Shown: piece by piece, positions 1-10,281 of the stretch
Layout: the number at the start of each line of letters is the position of its first letter
Numbering within the stretch: the first letter of the stretch is position 1
Assembly (NCBI RefSeq): GCF_000423225.1
Contig: NZ_AUHO01000006.1
Location: 496,001 to 560,000 of the forward strand
DNA length: 64,000 nt
Source: Kaistia adipata DSM 17808
Lineage (GTDB): Bacteria; Pseudomonadota; Alphaproteobacteria; Rhizobiales; Kaistiaceae
Direction: 5' to 3'
Notes under the pieces: model-generated
Told to the model about the DNA's origin: nothing
What the model saw: only the letters and a program-made list of their open reading frames with translations
Database searches by the model: none
Made by a program: the position numbers and the translations under genes

Positions 1-147
1 CCGGCTTCGGTATGATCGCCCGCATGTCGACAGCAGCAGCGAAGCAGCATTCCGGGGCAGGGCCGCGTGGCCGTGCCTGCCGGCTTCATTTACGTGGCCG
101 GTCCGTCATGATGCCTCCCCCGATGATCGCCACCCGCTAGACGATCC

Positions 148-1440
148 ATGCCCTGGCAAGACATCCTGATCATCGCTGTGTTGATCATGTTCAACGGCTT
201 CTTCGCGCTGTCGGAGATTGCCGTTGTCTCCTCGCGCCCGGCCCGGTTGCAACTGTTGGCCAGCGAAGGCGCCCGCGGCGCGACCGCCGCCCTGCGGCTT
301 GCCGAGGACCCGACCGGATTCCTCTCCGCCGTCCAGATCGGCATCACCCTGGTCGCCATTCTCTCCGGCGCCTATGGCGAAGCGGCGTTGGCCACCCCGC
401 TAAACGACTTCCTGCTCGGGCAGTTTCCCAGCCTCGGCAACAAGGCCTCGACGATCTCCACGGTCGTCGTGGTGGTCGGGCTCGCCTATTGCTCGCTCAT
501 CATGGGCGAACTCGTGCCGAAGCGCCTCGCGCTGACCAATCCCGAGCGTCTCGCCTGCTTCGTCGCCGGCCCCGTGGGAGTTCTCGCCCGCGTCGCCTTG
601 CCGATCGTCTGGTTCCTGCGTCTTTCCACTGAGACCGTCCTGCGCGTGCTCGGCCAGAAGGACAAGGACGACCGGTCGGTGACCGAGGAGGAGGTCAAGA
701 CGATGATCGCCGAGGGCACCGAGGCCGGTGTGTTCCATCAGGCCGAGCGGGAGATGATCGAGGCGGTGATCCGCGTCGCCGATCGTTCGGTCCGCTCGAT
801 CATGGTGGCGCGGCCGGATGTGGTGTGGCTCGACATAGAGGACCCGCCAGCCGATATCCGCGACGCCGTCATCCATTCCGGCCATTCGCGCTTCCCGGTC
901 AGCCGCGACGAGATCGACGCCGTGATCGGCATCGTCCACGCCAAGGATCTGCTGGAGCAGATCTACAGCGGCCAGACGGTCGACCTCGCTCCGGTCATCC
1001 GCGAACCGCTCTATGTCGACGAGCGCATGCCGATCCTCAAGGTGCTCGACCGCTTCAAGTCGTCGAACGTGCACATGGCCATCGTGCTGGACGAATATGG
1101 GAGCTTCCAGGGCGTGGTCACACCGATGGATATCCTGATCGCCATCGCCGGCGACATGCCGGAACATGAAGGCGATGAACTTCCGGAGGCCGTCCAGCGC
1201 GCCGATGGGTCCTGGCTGATCGACGGCAGCGCCGCCATCGACACGGTGGAACGGACGCTGGCGCTGAAGGCGCTGGGCAGCGATGGCGACTTCGCTACCC
1301 TCGCCGGCTTCATGCTGCACCACCTCGGCCACATCCCGGTGCCCGGCGAGTTCTTCCACCACGAGGGCTGGATCTTCGAAGTGGTTGACCTCGACGGCCG
1401 CCGGATCGACAAGGTTCTCGCCCGCAAGGGCGACTCCTAG
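148..1440 (+). CDS. Hemolysin-family CNNM/CBS-domain membrane protein (CorC/HlyC type)
   Basis: This 430-residue protein has the order DUF21/CNNM membrane domain (about residues 1-190, with several hydrophobic segments starting at the very N-terminus), a CBS pair (about 200-335, including the stretch SRDEIDAVIGIVHAKD) and a CorC_HlyC C-terminal domain (about 345-425). The length fits the family, so the gene is complete. Relatives are inner-membrane proteins linked to Mg2+ or Co2+ efflux and divalent-ion homeostasis; the hemolysin label is historical. The gene lies 94 bases upstream of hemB on the same strand. The ion transported cannot be read from the sequence. Confidence 0.9.
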   Translation: MPWQDILIIAVLIMFNGFFALSEIAVVSSRPARLQLLASEGARGATAALRLAEDPTGFLSAVQIGITLVAILSGAYGEAALATPLNDFLLGQFPSLGNKASTISTVVVVVGLAYCSLIMGELVPKRLALTNPERLACFVAGPVGVLARVALPIVWFLRLSTETVLRVLGQKDKDDRSVTEEEVKTMIAEGTEAGVFHQAEREMIEAVIRVADRSVRSIMVARPDVVWLDIEDPPADIRDAVIHSGHSRFPVSRDEIDAVIGIVHAKDLLEQIYSGQTVDLAPVIREPLYVDERMPILKVLDRFKSSNVHMAIVLDEYGSFQGVVTPMDILIAIAGDMPEHEGDELPEAVQRADGSWLIDGSAAIDTVERTLALKALGSDGDFATLAGFMLHHLGHIPVPGEFFHHEGWIFEVVDLDGRRIDKVLARKGDS

Positions 1441-1501
1441 CCCGCTCGCCTACCCGAAGGCGCGACAGCGCTGCGCTTGCCGCTGGAACTTCTGGTGGTA
1501 A

Positions 1502-2554
<1,053 letters not shown>

Positions 2555-2567
2555 TCGGAGCGCGCCG

Positions 2568-3944
2568 ATGATGGGGGCCGCGAGACCGGCCGCAATCATG
2601 GCGCTCCTCTTCTGCGTGGCCACGCTGCTGGCCGCGTGCAGTTCCGTCGACCGCCAGCAGGCGCGTGTCTGCGTGGCGGTCGCCACCGCCGTCGCCCCGG
2701 CCGGCCAGAAGGTTTCCGTCCAGTCGGTGATCCCGCTCGAGGGCGTGAGCCACGCCGTCCGCGTGAACTACACTGTTCCGGACATGCACCTGCCCCTCTA
2801 TGTGGACTGCGCCTTCAGCGGCGGTCCGCTCGAGATGGGGCGAAGCGAGGTGATCGGGGTGCGGGGCTATTCCGGCGCCCTCTCCGAGCGCGAGCTTCTG
2901 ACGCTGCACCGCTGGTTCCTTGGCCAGGACGACGCCGTCTCGCGCGCCATCGCGGAGACCGACTGGAGGTCGCCCAGCATCGAGGTTTCCTCGATCTCCC
3001 TCCCGAAGCCGATCGGCTTCGCGCTGCAGCAGATCCTCAATATTCTCAATCTGGCGGCTCTCTATGCGCCGCTGGCCCTCGCCTTCGCCCTCATCTATGG
3101 CCTGATCCGGCGGATCCACATGGCGTTCGGCCAAATCGCCATCATCGGCGGCTATGGCGCGATCATCGGCCTGGTCATCGTCGCCAGCATGCCCTCCCTC
3201 GGGCTAGCGGCCTCGGTCGGCATCGTGCTCGCCCTGGCCGGGGGGCTCGCCGCGCTCTGGGGCTGGCTCGTCGGTCGGACCGTCGTCCAGCCGCTGTCGT
3301 CGGGGCCCGACCGCGCCTTCATCATCGCCACCATCGGCCTCGGCATCGCCCTCTCCGAAATGCTGCGGCTGACGCAAGGGGCGCGGGAAATCTGGGTGCA
3401 GCCGATTCTGGACACGCCGATCATCCTGACGCAGGGGCCATTTCCGGTCGTGATCACCGAGATGCGCCTGCTGGTCATCGTCGCCGCCCTGGTGATCATC
3501 CCCGCCGTTCTCGCGCTAATGCGCCATTCCGCCTTCGGGCGCGCCTGGCGGGCCGTCGCGGACGACGGCGTGATGGCGCGCCTGAACGGCATCGACCCAG
3601 CCGCCATCACGGGCCTGACGCTTCTGCTCGCCTCGGCGCTCGCCGCCGGCGGCGGCGCCGTCCTCGCGCTCAGCTACGGCACCATCAGCTACTCCATGGG
3701 ATTGATGGTCGGCCTGAAGGCGCTTCTCGCCAGCCTCATCGGCGGCGCCGGCTCGCTGCTCGGCGCGGCACTCGGTGGCCTCCTGATTGCGATGGTCGAA
3801 ATCCTCTGGACGGCCTATTTCGATTCCAGTTCGCGTGACATCGTCGTGCTCGTCCTTTTGACCTTGCTCTTCCTGTTGCGTCCGAACGGGCTTATCGGTC
3901 GTGGCAGCGCGATCGAGGAAGGGCGGGCCGTCCGCCTGTTCTAG
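2568..3944 (+). CDS. LivH-type branched-chain amino acid ABC permease with lipoprotein-like N-terminal extension
   Basis: From about residue 150 onward this 458-residue protein is a LivH/LivM-type ABC permease: hydrophobic helices, the segment RRIHMAFGQIAIIGGYGA, and a late glycine-rich stretch GGAGSLLGAALGGLL. Such permeases import branched-chain amino acids or similar solutes with a periplasmic binding protein, a second permease and two ATPases. None of those partners is in the window. The first 25 residues look like a lipoprotein signal with lipobox LLAACSS, followed by about 120 mostly soluble residues with two cysteines. ATGs at 2568 and 2571 both follow the hemB stop closely, suggesting co-transcription. 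The extension is unusual; a fusion or an assembly error at the junction are the alternatives. Confidence 0.8.
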   Translation: MMGAARPAAIMALLFCVATLLAACSSVDRQQARVCVAVATAVAPAGQKVSVQSVIPLEGVSHAVRVNYTVPDMHLPLYVDCAFSGGPLEMGRSEVIGVRGYSGALSERELLTLHRWFLGQDDAVSRAIAETDWRSPSIEVSSISLPKPIGFALQQILNILNLAALYAPLALAFALIYGLIRRIHMAFGQIAIIGGYGAIIGLVIVASMPSLGLAASVGIVLALAGGLAALWGWLVGRTVVQPLSSGPDRAFIIATIGLGIALSEMLRLTQGAREIWVQPILDTPIILTQGPFPVVITEMRLLVIVAALVIIPAVLALMRHSAFGRAWRAVADDGVMARLNGIDPAAITGLTLLLASALAAGGGAVLALSYGTISYSMGLMVGLKALLASLIGGAGSLLGAALGGLLIAMVEILWTAYFDSSSRDIVVLVLLTLLFLLRPNGLIGRGSAIEEGRAVRLF

Positions 3945-3958
3945 ACACCGGAGCCGCC

Positions 3959-5191
3959 ATGCCCGATCCCAAGCTTCCGTCCATCCCGACCCTGCAGGAC
4001 ATTCGCGACGCGGCGAGCCAGATCGACGGCGTCCTGATCCGCACGCCGTTTCTGCCGGCGCCGCGTCTCTCCCGCCTGACCGGCGCCGAGGTCCACGTCA
4101 AATACGAGAACCTGCAGGTGACCTCGTCCTTCAAGGAACGCGGAGCGCTGGTGAAGCTGCTGTCGCTGTCGCCGGAGGAGCGCCGGCGCGGCGTCGTGGC
4201 GATGTCGGCCGGAAACCACGCGCAGGCCGTCGCCTATCATGCGCAGCGCCTCGGCATTCCGGCCACCATCGTCATGCCGAAGACGACGCCGTTCGTGAAG
4301 GTCGAGGCCACGCGGGACTTCGGGGCGCGCGTCGTCGTCGAGGGCGAGACGCTGGCCATCTGCCAGGCGCTGGCAGGCGCCATCGCCGACGAGACGGGCG
4401 CGGTATGGGTCCATCCCTATGACGACCCGCATGTGATCCGCGGACAGGGCACGGTCGCGCTCGAGATGTTCGAGGACGGCCCGCCGCTGGACTGCCTGCT
4501 CGTGCCGGTCGGCGGCGGCGGCCTCATCGGCGGCATAGCCATCGCCACCAAGGCGCTCGCCCCCCAGACCGAGATCATCGGCGTGGAGACGGAACTCTAC
4601 CCGTCCATGCGCGCGGCGCTCGATGGCGTCGAGGGCGTCTGCGGGGGCAACTCGCTCGCCGAGGGCATCGCGGTCAAGAATGTCGGCACCCTGACGCTGG
4701 AAATTGCGCGTCGCTTCGTCGACGACGTCGTGCTGGTGCCGGAAGCGGCGATCGAGCGCGCCGTCAATGCCTACCTGACCCTGCAGAAGACCATGGCGGA
4801 AGGGGCTGGCGCGGCGGGCCTGGCGGCCATGCTCGATAATCCCAGGCACTTCCGCGGCCGGCGCGTCGGGCTCGTGCTCTGCGGCGGGAACATCGATCCA
4901 AGGCTCGCGGCCTCGATCATGGTCCGCGACCTGGCGCGTTCCGAGCGGATCATCGCCGTGCGCGTCATCATCCCCGACCAGCCCGGTGTCCTCGCCGACA
5001 TCGCCGCGACCATCGGGACGTGTGGCGGCAACATCCTGGAGGTGTTCCACCATCGGAACCTGCTCACCGTTCCGGCCAAGGGCGCCAGCGTCGACGTGAC
5101 GATCGAGACCCACGGGCCGGAGCATGCCGGCGAGATCGTCACGGCACTCGCGACGCGCGGCTATACCGTCGAACGGATGGCGCCGCCCTGA
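3959..5191 (+). CDS. ilvA: Threonine ammonia-lyase (threonine dehydratase, with C-terminal ACT-like domain)
   Basis: This PLP enzyme deaminates threonine to 2-oxobutyrate, an isoleucine precursor. The PLP-binding lysine is in SSFKERGALVK (about residue 59), the substrate loop is MSAGNHAQAVAYHA, and the phosphate-binding glycine loop is VGGGGLIGG. Residues about 325-410 form an ACT-like domain (VRVIIPDQPGVLADIAATIG). At 410 residues it belongs to the shorter class rather than the roughly 510-residue enzyme with two ACT-like domains. Substrate specificity (biosynthetic or catabolic, threonine or serine) is not certain. The start is 15 bases after the preceding permease gene, on the same strand. 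CimA at 16-18 kb offers a second route to 2-oxobutyrate. Confidence 0.9.
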   Translation: MPDPKLPSIPTLQDIRDAASQIDGVLIRTPFLPAPRLSRLTGAEVHVKYENLQVTSSFKERGALVKLLSLSPEERRRGVVAMSAGNHAQAVAYHAQRLGIPATIVMPKTTPFVKVEATRDFGARVVVEGETLAICQALAGAIADETGAVWVHPYDDPHVIRGQGTVALEMFEDGPPLDCLLVPVGGGGLIGGIAIATKALAPQTEIIGVETELYPSMRAALDGVEGVCGGNSLAEGIAVKNVGTLTLEIARRFVDDVVLVPEAAIERAVNAYLTLQKTMAEGAGAAGLAAMLDNPRHFRGRRVGLVLCGGNIDPRLAASIMVRDLARSERIIAVRVIIPDQPGVLADIAATIGTCGGNILEVFHHRNLLTVPAKGASVDVTIETHGPEHAGEIVTALATRGYTVERMAPP

Positions 5192-5274
5192 CCAGGCAGG
5201 CATGGATCCCGCATTCTTGTAGGATCGGGAATCCTTTCCCATCTGATTCACAAGTCACTCAACCAGGAACTTCC

Positions 5275-5775
5275 ATGACGCACTATGATGACGCCTATCG
5301 TGCCGCCGGTCAGGTATTCGACCCGGTGCGGGAGCCCGAGCTCTTCGACGGCGTGCTGACGAAGCGTTTCTTCGCGTTCATCGTCGACGCGATCCTGATC
5401 GGCTTCTTCCTGCTGCTGGCGTCGGTCGTCATCCTGGCGATGGGCGTGGTCACGCTCGGCGTCGCCTGGTTCCTGTTCGCGCTGCCGCTCTTCGCGATCG
5501 TCGCCCTGCTCTATGTCGCCCTGACGCTGGGCGGCCCCAAGGCGGCGACGCCAGGGATGCGGCTTGCCGGCGTCACCATTCGCTCGACGGATGGCGAGCG
5601 CATTGGCGCCATCATCGCCTCGGCGCATGCGCTGCTCTTCTGGTTCTCCGTCTCGATCCTGACGCCGCTCGTGCTTCTGGTCGGGCTGTTCTCGAACCGC
5701 AAGCGCCTGCTGCACGACATGCTGCTCGGCACCGTGATCATGAATGTCGACCCGCTGGCCCGCACCCGGCGCTGA
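5275..5775 (+). CDS. RDD family membrane protein
   Basis: This 166-residue protein has an RDD domain: the charged-hydrophobic start LTKRFFAFIVDAILIGF, then three or four hydrophobic helices, and the C-terminal segment RKRLLHDMLLGTVIM that is typical of the family. RDD proteins are small inner-membrane proteins of mostly unknown function, some implicated in ion or solute transport. The ATG at 5275 is chosen because the domain begins shortly after it and the upstream part of the frame does not look coding. It sits next to bpt and parC, an arrangement common in Hyphomicrobiales. Confidence 0.85.
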   Translation: MTHYDDAYRAAGQVFDPVREPELFDGVLTKRFFAFIVDAILIGFFLLLASVVILAMGVVTLGVAWFLFALPLFAIVALLYVALTLGGPKAATPGMRLAGVTIRSTDGERIGAIIASAHALLFWFSVSILTPLVLLVGLFSNRKRLLHDMLLGTVIMNVDPLARTRR

Positions 5776-5795
5776 TCGCGCGCATTTCATACTTG

Positions 5796-5830
5796 GCTTC
5801 GACGGACAACGTATTATCGTCCGTCGAAGC
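5796..5830. repeat. Perfect 12-bp inverted repeat between the RDD gene and bpt
   Basis: GCTTCGACGGAC (5796-5807) is followed, after an 11-base AT-richer loop, by its exact reverse complement (5819-5830). No T-run follows, so it is not a classic terminator. It could be a regulator site or an RNA hairpin just upstream of the bpt start at 5854. Confidence 0.6.
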
Positions 5831-5853
5831 ATATCGTCCGGGCCCTTCGCGCC

Positions 5854-6606
5854 ATGACCCAGCACTCCACTGAAACGCCGCAGTTCTTCCTGACGGCGCC
5901 ATCTCCCTGCCCCTACCTCCCCGGTCAGATGGAACGGAAGGTGTTCACGCACCTGGTTGGCGAGAAGGCTTCCGCGCTCAACGAGATCCTGACCCAGGGC
6001 GGCTTCCGGCGCAGCCAAAACATCGCCTACCGGCCGGCCTGCGAGGCCTGCAAGGCGTGCGTGTCCGTGCGCGTTCCCGTGGAGGGCTTCGCCATGACGA
6101 AGAGCTTCCGGCGCGTCCTCGACAAGAACCAGGACCTGGTCGGCACCCGGGTCGACGCCGCTCCCACCTCGGAACAGTACTCGCTGTTCCGCGCCTATCT
6201 CGACGCTCGCCATGCCCAGGGCGGCATGGCCGACATGACCGTGCTCGACTACGCGATGATGGTCGAGGACACGCATGTCGACACGATGCTGGTCGAGTAT
6301 CGCTTCCGCGGACCGGACACGGCGCTGACCGGCCAGGGCGAGGGTCCGCTCATCGCCACGGCGCTGACCGACCTGCTCTCCGACGGCCTGTCGATGGTCT
6401 ATTCGTTCTACGAGCCGGACTACACCGACCGCTCGCTCGGTACGCTGATGATCCTCGACCACATCCGCCGCGCGCGGCGGATGGGGCTGCCCTACGTCTA
6501 TCTCGGCTACTGGGTCGAGGGATCGCGCAAGATGGCCTACAAGGCCCGATTCAAGCCGCAGGAGCATCTCGGGCCGCGCGGCTGGGAACCGGCGGCCCAA
6601 GAGTAA
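5854..6606 (+). CDS. bpt: Aspartate/glutamate leucyltransferase (bacterial N-end rule protein transferase)
   Basis: Bpt moves leucine from Leu-tRNA to proteins that begin with Asp or Glu, marking them for ClpS-ClpAP degradation. The 250 residues match the family. Visible marks are the N-terminal segment [18 protein letters not shown], the cysteine cluster CEACKAC (about residues 62-68), the [16 protein letters not shown] segment and [18 protein letters not shown] near the C-terminus. It is often annotated as arginyltransferase because of its similarity to eukaryotic Ate1. It converges with parC, with 4 bases between the two stops. Confidence 0.95.
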   Translation: MTQHSTETPQFFLTAPSPCPYLPGQMERKVFTHLVGEKASALNEILTQGGFRRSQNIAYRPACEACKACVSVRVPVEGFAMTKSFRRVLDKNQDLVGTRVDAAPTSEQYSLFRAYLDARHAQGGMADMTVLDYAMMVEDTHVDTMLVEYRFRGPDTALTGQGEGPLIATALTDLLSDGLSMVYSFYEPDYTDRSLGTLMILDHIRRARRMGLPYVYLGYWVEGSRKMAYKARFKPQEHLGPRGWEPAAQE

Positions 6607-6610
6607 TCTG

Positions 6611-8869
6611 TCAGCGCAGCTGCGGCGTGCCGAAGCTGTTGGTCTTCGGGAACTTGTCGGGCGGCAGTCGGCCTGCTTGGCCACGCTCGGCGACCCAGGG
6701 CTTCAGCTCCTCGGCCGTCCGCGTATAGCTCCGCCCGGAAGAATCCATCCAGGTCAGCCCCTCCGCCGCCGAGAAGGTCCTGACGTCGGACGGTCCGCCA
6801 TCCTTGTAGCGCTGCAGGCGAACGCCCTTGCCGCGCGTCATCTCCGGCAGCTGCTCGGCCGGGAAGATCAGGAACTTGCGGTTCTGGCCGATGATGGCGA
6901 CGAAATCGCCACCCGCCTCGACGCAGATCCGCGCCTCCTCGGTGCCGTCGACGTTCAGCACCTGCTTGCCCTTGCGGGTATTGGCGATGACCTCGGTTTC
7001 CGGCACGACGAAGCCGCGCCCGTCCGTCGAGGCCAGCAGCAGCTTGCGGCCGGGCTTGTGCACGAACACGGTGACGATGTCCTGCGCGTTGTCCATGTCG
7101 ACCATGAGCCGTATCGGCTCGCCATGGCCGCGGCCCCCCGGCAGCTTGTCGGCGCCGAGCGTGTAGAACTTGCCGCCGGTCGAGAAGACCAGCAACTTGT
7201 CCGTCGTCTCGGCATGCAGCGCGAGCTTCAGCGAGTCGTCGGTCTTGAAGGTCAGCGTCGAGGTATCCGTGACGTGCCCCTTGAGCGCCCGGATCCAGCC
7301 CTTCTCGGAAACCACCACCGTGATCGGCTCGCGCTCGATCATCGACTGCTGGATATCCTCGACATCGTGCTCCGGCGCGTCAGCGAAGCCGGTGCGGCGC
7401 TTGCCGAGCGGCGTGTCGGGACCGAAGGTCTTGCGGACCTCCTTCACCTGCCAGGCCACCGTCTGCCACTGCTTTTCCTCAGAGCCGAGCAGCGCCTCGA
7501 TCTGCTCCATCTCGGCGCTCAGCGAATCGTGCTCCTTGCGGATCTCGAATTCCTCGAGCTTGCGCAGCGAACGCAACCGCATGTTCAGGATCGAGTCGGC
7601 CTGCAGCTCGGTGAGCGAGAAGGTCCGCATCAGTTCCTGCTTCGGCTCATCCTCATAGCGGATGATCCGGATCACCTCGTCGAGGTTCAGATAGGCGACG
7701 AGATAGCCGTCCAGCACTTCCAGGCGGTGCTTGATCTGCGCCAGCCGGTAGGCGGAGCGCCGCACCAACACCTCGCGGCGATGCTCCAGCCACTCCTTCA
7801 GCACCTCGGCGAGGTTCATCACCTTCGGCACGACGCCCTTGGAGAGGACGTTCATGTTGAGCGAGATGCGGCTCTCGAGCTCCGTCAGCTTGAAGAGCGA
7901 CTCCATCAGGAGCGCGGCGTCGACGGTGCGCGCCCGCGGTTCGAGCACGACGCGGATGTCCTCGGCCGACTCGTCGCGCACGTCCGCCAGCAGCGGCACC
8001 TTCCGCGTCTGGATCAGCTCGGCGATCTTCTCGATCAGGCGCGACTTCTGCACCTGATAGGGGATCTCGGTGACGACGATCTGGTACGTGCCGCGGCCCT
8101 GGTCCTCGACATGCCACCGCGCGCGGACGCGGAAGCCGCCCTTGCCGGTCCGGTAAGCCTCGGTGATCTGGGCGCGGTTGTCGACGATGATGCCGCCCGT
8201 CGGCAGGTCCGGTCCCTGGACGTGCTGCACGAGCTCCTCGACCGGAGCGTCGGGGTTCTTGATCAGCACGAGCGCGGCGTCGCACAGTTCCGCGATGTTG
8301 TGCGGGGGCACCGACGTCGCCATGCCGACCGCGATGCCCGAGGTACCGTTGGCGAGCAGGTTCGGAATGCTCGCCGGCAAGACCACCGGCTCCTTGAGGT
8401 CACCGGAATAGTTCTCGCGGAAATCGATCGCGTCTTCGTCGATGCCTTCGAGCAGCATCTGCGCGACTTCGGTCATGCGCGCTTCGGTATAGCGGTAGGC
8501 CGCCGCACCGTCGCCGTCGATGTTGCCGAAATTGCCCTGACCGTCGACGAGCGGATAGCGCGACGAGAAATCCTGGGCGAGGCGCACGAGCGCGTCGTAG
8601 ATCGACTGGTCGCCATGCGGATGGAACGAGCCCATCACGTCGCCGACGATCTTGGCCGACTTCTTGAAGGCGGAGTTCGGATCGAGGCGCAGCAGGTGCA
8701 TGCCGTAGAGGATGCGGCGGTGGACCGGCTTCAGCCCGTCCCGCGCGTCCGGCAGCGCTCGCCCCATGATCGTGGAGAGAGCATAGGCGAGATAGCGCTC
8801 TTCAAGCGCCTCGCGGAGATTGATGCTTTCGACATGGCCGCCCGTCGGCGGAATCAGCGCTTTTCCCAT
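6611..8869 (-). CDS. parC: DNA topoisomerase IV subunit A
   Basis: ParC is the DNA-cutting subunit of topoisomerase IV, which with ParE unlinks replicated chromosomes. The N-terminal domain carries [20 protein letters not shown] and the catalytic tyrosine in [11 protein letters not shown]. The C-terminal third has degenerate beta-pinwheel repeats, without the clear GyrA box seen in gyrase A. Its 752 residues agree with alphaproteobacterial ParC. GyrA is the main alternative; the length and missing GyrA box favour ParC. parE is not in the window. Confidence 0.95.
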   Translation of the reverse strand: MGKALIPPTGGHVESINLREALEERYLAYALSTIMGRALPDARDGLKPVHRRILYGMHLLRLDPNSAFKKSAKIVGDVMGSFHPHGDQSIYDALVRLAQDFSSRYPLVDGQGNFGNIDGDGAAAYRYTEARMTEVAQMLLEGIDEDAIDFRENYSGDLKEPVVLPASIPNLLANGTSGIAVGMATSVPPHNIAELCDAALVLIKNPDAPVEELVQHVQGPDLPTGGIIVDNRAQITEAYRTGKGGFRVRARWHVEDQGRGTYQIVVTEIPYQVQKSRLIEKIAELIQTRKVPLLADVRDESAEDIRVVLEPRARTVDAALLMESLFKLTELESRISLNMNVLSKGVVPKVMNLAEVLKEWLEHRREVLVRRSAYRLAQIKHRLEVLDGYLVAYLNLDEVIRIIRYEDEPKQELMRTFSLTELQADSILNMRLRSLRKLEEFEIRKEHDSLSAEMEQIEALLGSEEKQWQTVAWQVKEVRKTFGPDTPLGKRRTGFADAPEHDVEDIQQSMIEREPITVVVSEKGWIRALKGHVTDTSTLTFKTDDSLKLALHAETTDKLLVFSTGGKFYTLGADKLPGGRGHGEPIRLMVDMDNAQDIVTVFVHKPGRKLLLASTDGRGFVVPETEVIANTRKGKQVLNVDGTEEARICVEAGGDFVAIIGQNRKFLIFPAEQLPEMTRGKGVRLQRYKDGGPSDVRTFSAAEGLTWMDSSGRSYTRTAEELKPWVAERGQAGRLPPDKFPKTNSFGTPQLR

Positions 8870-8907
8870 GCTTGATGGGAGTATCCGCTGCGCATCTCCG
8901 ATTCAAG

Positions 8908-8928
8908 GAAAAGCGGCGGACTGCCGCC
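8908..8928 (-). terminator. Putative terminator after puuE
   Basis: On the minus strand, just past the puuE stop, GGCGG-CAGT-CCGCC forms a 5-bp GC stem followed by GCTTTTCC. The stem is short, so the call is tentative. Confidence 0.45.
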
Positions 8929-8931
8929 ATT

Positions 8932-9843
8932 TCACGCAGGCCTGTGGTGGGCGTGCCAGTGCCAGGCGATGTCGATACGACGCGGGATCCAGACCTTCTC
9001 CTTGGCCAGCACGTAGTCGACGAAGCGCGCCAGCGCCGCGGCGCGGCCAGGCCGGCCGACGAGGCGGCAATGCAGCCCGACGCTCATCATCTTCGGCGAA
9101 CCCTGCTCGCCCTCCTCGTAGAGCACGTCGAAAGTGTCCTTCAGATAGGTGAAGAATTGGTCGCCGGCGTTGAAACCCTGCGGCGTCGCAAACCGCATGT
9201 CGTTGGTCTCGAGCGTGTAGGGAATGATCAGGTGCGGGCCGTTCGGACCCTTGATCCAGTATGGCAGGTCGTCGGCGTAACTGTCTGACGTATAGAGGAA
9301 ACCTCCCTCCTCCATCAGGATCTTGAGTGTATTGTCGGACGGCTTGCCCTGGTAGAAGCCGAGCGGCCGGGAGCCCGCGACCTCGGTGTGCAGGCGGATC
9401 GCCTCGTGGATGTGGCGCCGCTCCTCCTCCTCGGAGAAGTCCTTGTATTCGAGCCAGCGCAGGCCGTGGCTGGCCAGTTCCCAGTCCGCCTCCTTCATGG
9501 CGGCGACGGCTTCCGGATTACGCGCCATCGCCAGCGTGACGCCATAGCAAGTGACCGGCACGCGGCGGCTGGTGAACATCCGCCAGAGCCGCCAGAAGCC
9601 GGCGCGGGAGCCATACTCGTAGATCGATTCCATGTTGAGGTTGCGCTGGCCGACCCAGGGCTGGGCGCCGACGATCTCCGAGAGTAGCGATTCCGACGCC
9701 TTGTCGCCATCGAGGATGTTGCTCTCGCCGCCCTCCTCGTAGTTGACGACGAACTGCACCGCGGCATTGGCGCCGCCCGGCCACTTCGGATCGGGCGGGT
9801 TGCGGCCATAACCGATCAGGTCACGCGGATAGGATGTCGTCAT
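8932..9843 (-). CDS. puuE: Allantoinase PuuE-type polysaccharide-deacetylase-family protein
   Basis: This 303-residue protein has the NodB/polysaccharide-deacetylase fold as found in PuuE, which opens allantoin to allantoate in purine breakdown. Family features include the start YPRDLIGYGRNPPDPKWPGG, the segment VNYEEGGE, SHGLRWLEYKD, and GFYQGKPSDNTLKIL. No other ureide genes (uricase, transthyretin-like protein, allantoicase) are in the window, so it acts away from the rest of its pathway. A divergent small gene begins 180 bases beyond its start. A different cyclic amide substrate is possible. Confidence 0.88.
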   Translation of the reverse strand: MTTSYPRDLIGYGRNPPDPKWPGGANAAVQFVVNYEEGGESNILDGDKASESLLSEIVGAQPWVGQRNLNMESIYEYGSRAGFWRLWRMFTSRRVPVTCYGVTLAMARNPEAVAAMKEADWELASHGLRWLEYKDFSEEEERRHIHEAIRLHTEVAGSRPLGFYQGKPSDNTLKILMEEGGFLYTSDSYADDLPYWIKGPNGPHLIIPYTLETNDMRFATPQGFNAGDQFFTYLKDTFDVLYEEGEQGSPKMMSVGLHCRLVGRPGRAAALARFVDYVLAKEKVWIPRRIDIAWHWHAHHRPA

Positions 9844-10023
9844 GCTGGTCCCGCCCCTTGGCGAATGGTTATCGCCCGCGAAGCGGCGACGGCGGCTCGT
9901 GGCTGGAAAACTGGATTCACAGCGTTAACGCGCCCCGCCGATTCACGCGGCGTTAACCTACATGGCCCAGAATCTAAACAATTGGTAGCGACGCCTGCTG
10001 CCGCCCGTCCGAAGGAGGACCGA

Positions 10024-10224
10024 ATGCAGATCGCGCACCCGCAGTTCCAGGCCACCAGCCTCCCCGCCGACGACCCGCGCTTCATGGCGGCCCTCGACCT
10101 GCAGATCGCGCAGATGCGCCGCGTTCTCGAACTGATGGCTCCGAACGCTGCCGACGCCATCGATGGCGCCTTCGCCCACGTTCCCTATGACGAGCGCATG
10201 CAGGCCGTCGCCAGCCACGGCTGA
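10024..10224 (+). CDS. Small protein of unknown function (66 aa)
   Basis: A short gene with strong support: AAGGAGG (10013-10019) sits at ideal distance before the ATG, and a clear rho-independent terminator follows 23 bases after the stop. The protein is soluble, mildly acidic, with no signal peptide and a helix-like centre (ALDLQIAQMRRVLELM). I do not recognise a family. The promoter, ribosome site, single gene and terminator suggest a stand-alone transcript. It is divergent from puuE and converges with pssA. Confidence 0.7.
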   Translation: MQIAHPQFQATSLPADDPRFMAALDLQIAQMRRVLELMAPNAADAIDGAFAHVPYDERMQAVASHG

Positions 10225-10247
10225 CGCCAACCCTTTCCCAATTGAAG

Positions 10248-10280
10248 AAGCCGGTGGGCGGGCCCACCGGCTTTTCTTTT
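10248..10280 (+). terminator. Rho-independent terminator after the 66-aa gene
   Basis: AAGCCGGTGGG pairs perfectly with CCCACCGGCTT around a 4-base loop, and the run CTTTTCTTTT follows. On the other strand it could also stop pssA transcription, whose gene ends at 10282. Confidence 0.88.
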
Positions 10281-10281
10281 G

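Noticed and set aside
3-140. Open frame ending at TAG 138-140 before the CNNM gene, perhaps the end of a gene from the left
   Set aside because: The text shows no family resemblance and has no domain-like pattern, so I cannot support a partial gene.
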